Of a stretch of 64,000 nucleotides of DNA, positions 51,801 through 60,800 are shown piece after piece. How positions within the stretch are numbered: the stretch's first letter is position 1; each line of letters begins with the position of its first letter. This DNA is from Crossaster papposus. Taxonomy: Eukaryota; Echinodermata; Asteroidea; Velatida; Solasteridae. The notes under the pieces were generated by a model. That model saw only the letters and a list, made by a program, of their open reading frames with translations, was not told the origin of the DNA and did no database searches. The translations under genes were made by a program, and so were the position numbers. The stretch is from the NCBI GenBank assembly GCA_037893245.1, contig JBAIAA010000074.1, positions 1,550,001 to 1,614,000 on the forward strand. Reading direction: 5' to 3'.

Positions 51801-54800
51801 GTTCTAGTAGATCCAGTCCCGCATTAAAGTTCGGGCATTGCTGACCAGGGACCAATTTCATGGAGCTGCTAAGCACAACAATTTGCTTAGCACAAAAATG
51901 TCTTGCTCAGTAAAAACAGATTACCAGCCCAAACTCTAAAGTCCAAGCAAAAGTCCAACTGAATACCAGTCGCAAACAATTTACATTACCTGAACATTTG
52001 GTCTGTAACCCTGTTTTTGCTGAGAAAGTATTTTCATGCAGGCGATTTGTTAGCAGCTTCATGAAATTGCCCCCTAGTCTCTTTTGTCAATTTGTGTTTT
52101 TTACTGGAATACGTCTTGTCAATCGACTTGTGAGCAGACGACAGGTCTTCACGTTGCTAGTGAAGCATAATGTTGGCACGTCACTTTGTTTTCTATTATT
52201 TAATTCTATTATTTTCCCTACTTTACTTTTAGTGCAGTAAATAATTAATTATCATATTGCAAAGAGTTATCATAATTTGACAAAACCCACAATTTATCGT
52301 AAATGGGAACATGGTGCTTGTGTTCTTGGGCAAGACACTTTACTGCAATTGTCTCTCTACACGCAGGAGTATAAATGGGTACCTGTGAAGGTGGAGACCA
52401 AACTGCACTGATCTGGAGCTGCTGCAGAAATGTTCTCCTTCCTGATAAACAGAGATAATAATTAAAAGCAAATTTCAATCGATTTCTGGCTGTGCTTCGT
52501 GGTCAGATATAGGATTGTATGACGGCTGCCTATTTTCCATCATAGCAATTCAGCTTCTCAGCTGTGCACAAGGATGATTAGCCTCCCTGAATTATTATTT
52601 AAGGCTTATTTGTAACACAGACCTGAATCGCGACCATTGCGCTTCGGTTGTCGATGGAGCGAACCAGCGGCCGGATGACTGATCGCGATCCGAATCTTGG
52701 CAAAACAAACAGGCCCACAAATACTCATCAGGCTTTGTTTCTTTTCCCCAATCATTGAAGAATGACAAGAAATTTGTCCGTAGTGGCTGCCGTCAGGTGT
52801 GCGAATTTGACGACGGTGAAATAAGTTGCGAGGAGCTGGAGTGTCACTGTGATGCGGAGTGTAATGCTGATAGTTACGGCGAGTATGGATGTCACTGTCG
52901 ACATCCATTCCTTGGGGATGGTATAATCTGCGCAGGTAAACTAATGCCGTTTTCTAAACTCTGGCTTTGGCTTCATCCTTGGCTTCTGCCAATTGCTAAA
53001 CTAGCATCAATGAAGCCTAAAAAGTCATCTCAGATGTTGTTAATCGAAGACGACTTATTTTCTTCAACAACGACGTTTAAACAACTAAATTAGGGAAGTT
53101 TTAGCATACATTTAGGTATTCATAACTAATTACTACTTGCGTGTAGCGAGCGAGATATCCATTGCTTGTAGAAAGACCGCCAATAGTGAAAAACAGGGAA
53201 GTTCACATAAACTGATGACAAATCCGGTGAGCTCACCGTATCAGTTCGCATGCGAAACCTCTCTAATATCAACTTCAGTCTGGTAGTGATTTTTATATTC
53301 CAACCCGATGTTTTTCTCTTTTAATTTCAATTTCAGTTGACCCTTGCTACAGTAATCCCTGTGTTAACCGTGGAAAGTGCACAGTTTTCCGCAACGAAGA
53401 CCGCTACGGCTACGTGTGTGCCTGCTCGCCTGAGTGGACTGGCGTGAACTGCGAGAGAGGTTTGTCCTGAGTTTCTTCGTCATTTAGAAAAAAACCAAAT
53501 ATTAAAAATGATACGGCCTTGCGGGACCCATTTAGACAGGGTGCCGTGTGTCTGGGGGATCCTTCGTGGCCCGCCTTCCACAGGATTCTCCTGAAAAACT
53601 GTCTAGAATGAGTCTATCATTATACTTCTATACAAACGTTCTCATTCTTTTCCTTTGTGATAATTGTTCTGTTCCGACTTCAAGTTTTTATATTCTCCAC
53701 AGTTCACTGGATTGTTTTTTATTACTACCTATTGTCTTATATTTGTACACATTCCCGCCAAAAATATGGCCACTGATGCCGGCACGGCGTTAAACCCAAA
53801 ACCCACTCACTCACTCACTTAAAAATGATACCAAGATATCTCGTTTGAGGCTAGTAGTTTTAGCTCAAGAATATGCTTTGTGAAGCACAATCGGGGGTTA
53901 TTTCACACCGAAAAATAACTAAATCGCGGTTTAGTTATTTTGTATGTGCGAAAGAACCGATGACTTCACTTTACAAAATAGGATCTAGAGCTAAATCTGC
54001 CAACTCCCCAAATCGAGCTTTATTGGTAAAATTGGTTGTATCCATAGTTTTGGATTCAGTGTAGTGGAAGTATGCTTGGCCTTGAAATATTCTTGCTCGT
54101 TTTTGGTTTTTTTGGCCCCCCTGTATAACAAATGTTTGAAACTGATTTTGCTGTACCACCTACCAGAGCGAAAAGAGTGCAGTGTCTATGGCAGTCCCCA
54201 ACACTTCTCTACCTTTGACGGAGCCAACTTTAACTTCTTCGGCACGTGCACGTACACGCTGGTTGCAGACTGCTCAGAGGAGCCTCTGTTCTGGGTCTCA
54301 ATCCACAATGAGCCCACGGAAGGCAGACCTGGACTGACCAAAGTAGAGGAGGTCTTTGTGCGTATTGGCAGTGACGGACCCGTAAGTAGATATTTGGGAA
54401 TGAATGAATCTGGGTTTCATTCAAAATATTAGGAATGCAGGGGGGGGGGGGGTCTCTTTACAATGCTGTTTGTTGCGCTTCAATCAGACATTCCGAATAG
54501 CAATTGACTGTTTAAAGTTTGCATATCTTGCATCGCATATCTGCGCGATGCGTTTTAGTTTTTCGTCACGGTTCTTATTTTTACTTTGTTTTCAGGTATT
54601 TGGCCTTCATCAGCACAAGAAACTAACGGTCGATCAACGTCCAGTCAATTTGCCTCTCAGCTTGAATGGCGTCCTTGTTATTCCTGGCCAACACATGGTA
54701 AGTTCCTTTTCAGAAATGTCTCCCCATGTCCACCCCGCGTCCACCCTGCGTCCACCCCACTTCATTTTTAGCTTTAATGTTCTATTTTAGAATGTCACTA

Positions 54801-57800
54801 ATTTGTCGTCCCCCCCCCCCCCCTTCTTTCACTCTTCACCCTTCTTGCTTGTGTAGTTGTTGACGACTCCATTCGGCCTGACCGTCCGATGGAACGGCTA
54901 TTATGAAGTGGACGTCTGGCTGGACACAGATCTTCTGCGTAACATCTCGCTGTGTGGACTCTGCGGTAACGCTGACGGCGATCAAGACAACATTCTTGAC
55001 GCAACTCCGAACGGAGAGAGGGTGAGTCACTTCTTTTTCCCTGTGCACAGGGTTTCGACGGGTCATTGAAAGTCATCAAAAGAAAAGTTGTCCTGGAAAG
55101 TCATGGAATGAAAAGTTGTCCTGGAAAGTAATGAAATGAAAAGTTGTCGTGGAAAGTAATGGAAAGAAAAGTTGTCCTGGAAAGTCATGGAAAGAAAAGT
55201 TGTCCTGAAAAGTCATGGAAAGAAAGGTTGTCCTGGAAAGTCATGAAAGAAAAGTTGTCCTGGAAAGTCATGGAAAGAAAAGTTGTCCTAAAAAGTCATG
55301 GAAAGAAAAGTTGTCCTAAAAAGTCATGGAAAGAAAAGTTGTCCTGAAAAGTCATGGAAAGAAAAGTTGTCCTAAAAAGTCATGGAAAGAAAAGTTGTCC
55401 TGAAAAGTCATGGAAAGAAATGTTGTCCTAGAAAGTCATGGAAAGAAAAGTTGTCCTAGAAAGTCATGGAAATAAAAGTTCTCCTGGAAAGTCATGAAAA
55501 GAAAAGTGGTCCTGGAAAGTCAGGTATTTTTGGTAGGAAGGGAGGAGGCCATTATTAATTAAAATCTTATTTTCAAAAGCTAACAAATGCTTAGCCCAAC
55601 ATCAGCGGTTCATCTCAGTAGCATAATTGCAAACAACTTTGCTCTCCAAAATGGCGTTAAATGTCATGGAAATTGTCTTATTTTTTGTCCTTGAAGGTTC
55701 TGGAAAAGTTTTGGAATTTGTTTTCTCCGATTTTTGTAGGAATCCTTTATATCCAAATCCTATTCAAATTCAATTTGTTTTGCTCGTTGAACGCTATGGC
55801 TTTGTGCACATCCAGTATAAAATTAGTTGAGCATACTTTACACTGTGCACATGCAAATCAGTACGTCCTATCCACTGGCCTCTTCTAAGTGGTCGAAAAA
55901 TGCCGTCTCGTACATTTTACTGAGGTCAAATGTCATTCGTCAAATGTCAGTAGAGGGGTCATTGTTCAAGTATACTTAAAAATGTTCCTTTGACTACAGA
56001 TTTGGATGGATTTTCATGTAGCTTAAATGGAGTGATCCTTAGGTGGAGGTTAATCGGAACTCTTTCAGAATAGGTCATGGGTCATCTAGGGGTCATTTGA
56101 GATCGTCGTTTAAACAATTCACTATTTTATTTTTTGTACACAAACCTATAGGGATCGAGTGTGGGAAAAGGCGGCACACACGATCCGCGATTCGCTTGTT
56201 TTTTCAAAGTGCCTTGCGGGAAGCAGCCTTCCAAAAAATGACACAACTGTGAGGCTCGAAGACCTCAGCATGAATGGTGTCTAATATTCTGAAAGGGGGT
56301 AGTTCGATTGAGGATTACAAAAAAAATGGAGCAGAATTGGCCCGAAGGTGTTGTAGAAAGTGAATAATTTAAATAAAGGGCCTTTCAGGAGCTCCCCCTG
56401 GCTAGTCGCAGTTCTCTTTTAGGTTTTCTTTGTTTTTTTATTCAGGTCAGTAATTCAGTAGAATTTGGTAATAGCTGGAAGAAACCTGATGAGGAGTGTA
56501 CAGATCCTGGCGATGACTTACAGGATGCCTGCAACGGAGCCATTGAAAGGGCTGCAGCAACCTCAACATGTCAGATCATCCACCAGGAAAATGGTAATAG
56601 ACATGTGTAATCCAGACTTGTAGGCCGTGTCCAAAACGGGCTTCTAGTGGTACGGCTAAGTCTGTTGTCAGCCTGCTCATGCGTAGTTGTAATGGACAAA
56701 CACTTAGACAATAGCCATAGACAAGAGATTCTGACAGGGCCTCCCAATAGCCCCGCAAAATCACAGGTTCTTTTGGTACATAGCGTTATGAGAACAACCC
56801 ATAGGGTTTGTGTGTAAACTGAAATCTCTCTAATCTCAAACTCAGAACACTCAACAATTCTAAAATGTTCAGCATCACCCTAATTTGTCCTCTTCTACAT
56901 TTTCTTTCATTATACCCTATTAAACCCAATTTTACCTTGTTCTACCTTTACTGAACACCCAACGCGCTATGGGGACTTGAAAATGTCCCCACTACTCGGT
57001 CTGTCTTTTCCAAACAAAAGAGCCTGTCCCCCTAACGCAGTGAGTGCCTACCCAACTTATCCCTCAACTTATCCAACAACTGCACGGTATCACTGGGAGT
57101 ATATCTAATGTTATAAAGGCAGTGTGCACATGGAGAAACATAAACGAAATAAAAACACTTAATTAATACATAATATCTTACTTGACTGTAAGTGAATAAT
57201 ATAGCACCTGGTGTGCTGTCGTTTACAAGAAAATTTGAATTTTTGTTTCAATTTTCAATGATGGTTGCACAATTTTAATTGTTTCGACTGACAACAAAAT
57301 ATTTGAGGCGTTCTTGCGAAATGAGATGGAACGATGGGCACAGGCCACAGTGGAGAAAACTGAAAAAAGTCACTACTGGATGATTTTTGTTTACATTTTC
57401 TGATTTATTGATATTTGTAATCTTTGTTATGCCTATAAACTATGTTTTGTTTAGAAAGAGTATGGAAAAAAAAGTAGTGGAATAAAAGTGTTTTTAAGGA
57501 AATACAAATGTCATTTTTCCATATCACATGTACAAAACACGAAACTTCCAAGACCTTTTTCTCAATATTTTTCCTTTGCGACATGTTGATAAATGTGAAC
57601 TCTACAACTTGTTAATAGAAAGTCCGTTTGAAGCGCAACAAACAGCATTGTAAGGAGAATTTTATCCTCATTTCTGATACCTGAGAATCCTCATTTCAAC
57701 CTCTGCTTAGTTCCGTCTTATTTTGACTGAACCCTTCACATATGAGAACCATAGACAATTAAAAAAGAGACAGCCTTATCTTGAATACCCAGGGCCACTG

Positions 57801-60800
57801 ACCCAGCCGTTGATGTTTTCTTGTTCCTTTCTTAACCTTTCTTAACCCTTTAGGGCCGTTTAGTGAGTGTATCGTGGAGCTGGATCCCGCTATGTACCTA
57901 GATAACTGCATCTTCACTGCCTGTTCCTCAAGTGAAGCCACGGATAGATCCAACATCTGTAGCAGCCTGTTGACGTTGGAGTCCGCTTGCCTAGACCGCT
58001 CGCTGCCTGTCGGCTTCTGGAGAACACCCGGCTTCTGCGGTTGGTTGACAAGTTGATTTCAGGGTTCCCATAGTCATGGAAATCTAGAATTAATTTTAGA
58101 TGGGTCGCTTTTGATGTGATAACGGAATAATGGGTATTAATTAAAACATGCATGCAGGATTGTAAAACTACGGACAGGTCAGTTAAACGATATATTTACT
58201 ATAAGACACAAATTCACTCATTCCTGATAATTCAAGCACTTAACATGCGTAAGCGCTATTATTGATCGGTTTGGTGTGGGGCACGCGAGCAGCTGCAATC
58301 GGGTGAATGAAAACGTGCTCATTGTGGTCGCAATTAAAATTGAAAATTTAAATTTAAATTGAAATGTGCGATTATTGTTTTTTGGAATATACAGCATTTA
58401 ATACAGAGTTAACATTTCATCAGGTTAGTTGTTTAGCGCCATTCTTTATATTTTGAGATTTTGTGTAATTCTTATTAATATTATTATTATTAATTTTTTC
58501 TGGTATTGAAACCAAGGTTTCCGCAAAACGTTCCCTATGCACTGTAGCTTGCAAGCCTGAAGAAACCTGTAGAGAGAGGAGAGTTTTAGAGGTGGGAGGG
58601 AAACCCCAGAGGAATATCCTGGAGGAAATGCGCAAAATCAGGCTGGGACTGAAAACCCACTCCACATATTGGCCCCGGCTGGAAATCGAAACCCGGGTCA
58701 CAGCGGTAGAATGAGAAGAAAGATCCGCTATGCCAACCTGATTTCCAAGTTGCTTCAAATGATAAACATGCACAACTGACAAATGGTGTACTATCTCTTT
58801 AACCAGCTCGCGCCGGATGACGTATATAAACGCAAAGTTTTCCCCAGATTCAAAACGGATGACGCATAAACACGCCACGAAATGTCTTTCAGCAGCGAGT
58901 AAGGCCGGAAATGCGTGGGTGTGCTTCCCGGCACTATCGGCCTGAACCCGCTTCGTATATCTACCGTTGTGTTTTATAGTACCTCTTTGTATCTTTCAAC
59001 ATTTTCCAGAGCCTCGATGCAGAGGTGATTTCCAGTTTAAGCCCAGCACCCCCGCCTGTCCCCTTACCTGCCTGGAAGACATCCTGGAGCACAGCACACC
59101 TTGCCCCTTTCCCGATCAGGCTGGTTGTGTGTGCGGCCCACACCTTTACCTCAGCGGAGACGAGTGTGTGCCTAAAGAGCAGTGCGGATGCTTTTTTGAC
59201 GACCAGTATCGTAAGGTGGGTTCACTGACCCACAGTGTCTTCTCCTTTGTTGCCATCATGCATGTTCATTTGTTTTTATTTACTAAATGTTGAAATGAAG
59301 ATTTATAGGTTGCCTAGGTTGCCTGGCATGCGATCTGTGTGTTTTCTCTTGACGATTGGGTCAAACACGCTTTCCTTCTGCAAAATAAACATTTTATTTA
59401 AGCCAATACACAAGCAATCCAGCCCCAAGTCAGAACAGTGGAACGCCGCTATAACGAGAATTACAAGATCCACAGTTTTTGTTCGGTATATCGATCGTTC
59501 GCTATAGCGATTTTCAGCCGCCGGTCCATCGGGTTCCCAATTTTTCAAGATGACGTCTGTTCTTTTAAATAGCGACCCTCTTGTGCGGCCATACTTGCAG
59601 TTTGTGGCTTTAACACATTAGCGGCGCCCTCTTTTGACCATTGTTGGTGTAGTAGCATTTCTTACACCCCACGCAGAGTCACGAAACCACTGTCCATTCA
59701 TCTTTTCAATTCCGTTAGCAGCACATCTTAGTGGTTACTTAAAGATGACTTTGAAGAGGTGCTGACCATTGAATCATGTAATTACAAGTGTCTAAGCTTA
59801 TACATCACACTGAATTCTAAAGCAACTGTTGGATTTCCCTTTTATTCATTGGGGAAATAATAGCCTTCCATCTTAACAAATAGCACTTGCCTTTTGAGGT
59901 TCTGGAATTACACACGGCCTAAATAGTGTTTGACATGCCTAGTGGATTTTTACAAATCAGGTGACATAATTTCAACTGAAGCATGACAAAGGCGTCCCTT
60001 TGTTTTTTGCTTCATATTGCTTTTAATTGGATTAATACTTGGCTTGTGATCAACTAGTGAGTTATTTGCAATTGACTTGTGACCGACTTGCGACCGACTT
60101 GTGACCGACTCGCGACCCACTCGCGACCCACTCGCGACCCACTCGCGACCCACTCGCGACCCACTCGCGACCCACTCGCGACCCACTCGCGACCCACTGG
60201 CGACCCACTCGCGACCCACTCGCGACCCACTCGCGACCCACTCGCGACCCACTCGCGACCCACTCGCGACCCACTCGCGACCCACTCGCGACCCACTCGC
60301 GACCCACTCGCGACCCACTCGCGACCCACTCGCGACCCACTCGCGACCCACTCGCGACCCACTCGCGACCCACTCGCGACCCACTCGCGACCCACTCGCG
60401 ACCCACTCGCGACCCACTCGCGACCCACTCGCGACCCACTCGCGACCCACTCGCGACCCACTCGCGACCCACTCGCGACCCACTCGCGACCCACTCGCGA
60501 CCCACTCGCGACCGGGTAATATTAATATCTTTACATCAAGTAAGCTTTTGAACACAAATTTGGTTGGTTACTTTTTGAGTAGTTGCAAAAGGCATACTGT
60601 TCATTTTGGACCTACCTGTTTTAAAATTGGTTTCGATGTGATTTCCAACAGAAAGATGAGGTCTTCCTTATCGAGTCTTGTCAATATGAGTGTACCTGTA
60701 CGGATGATTGCCACCATGCCGGATGTGACCTGGAGACTTCCTTCTGTGGTGTCAAGGATGGAGAGTATGGTTGTCACTGCCAAGAGGGATTTGAAGATGA

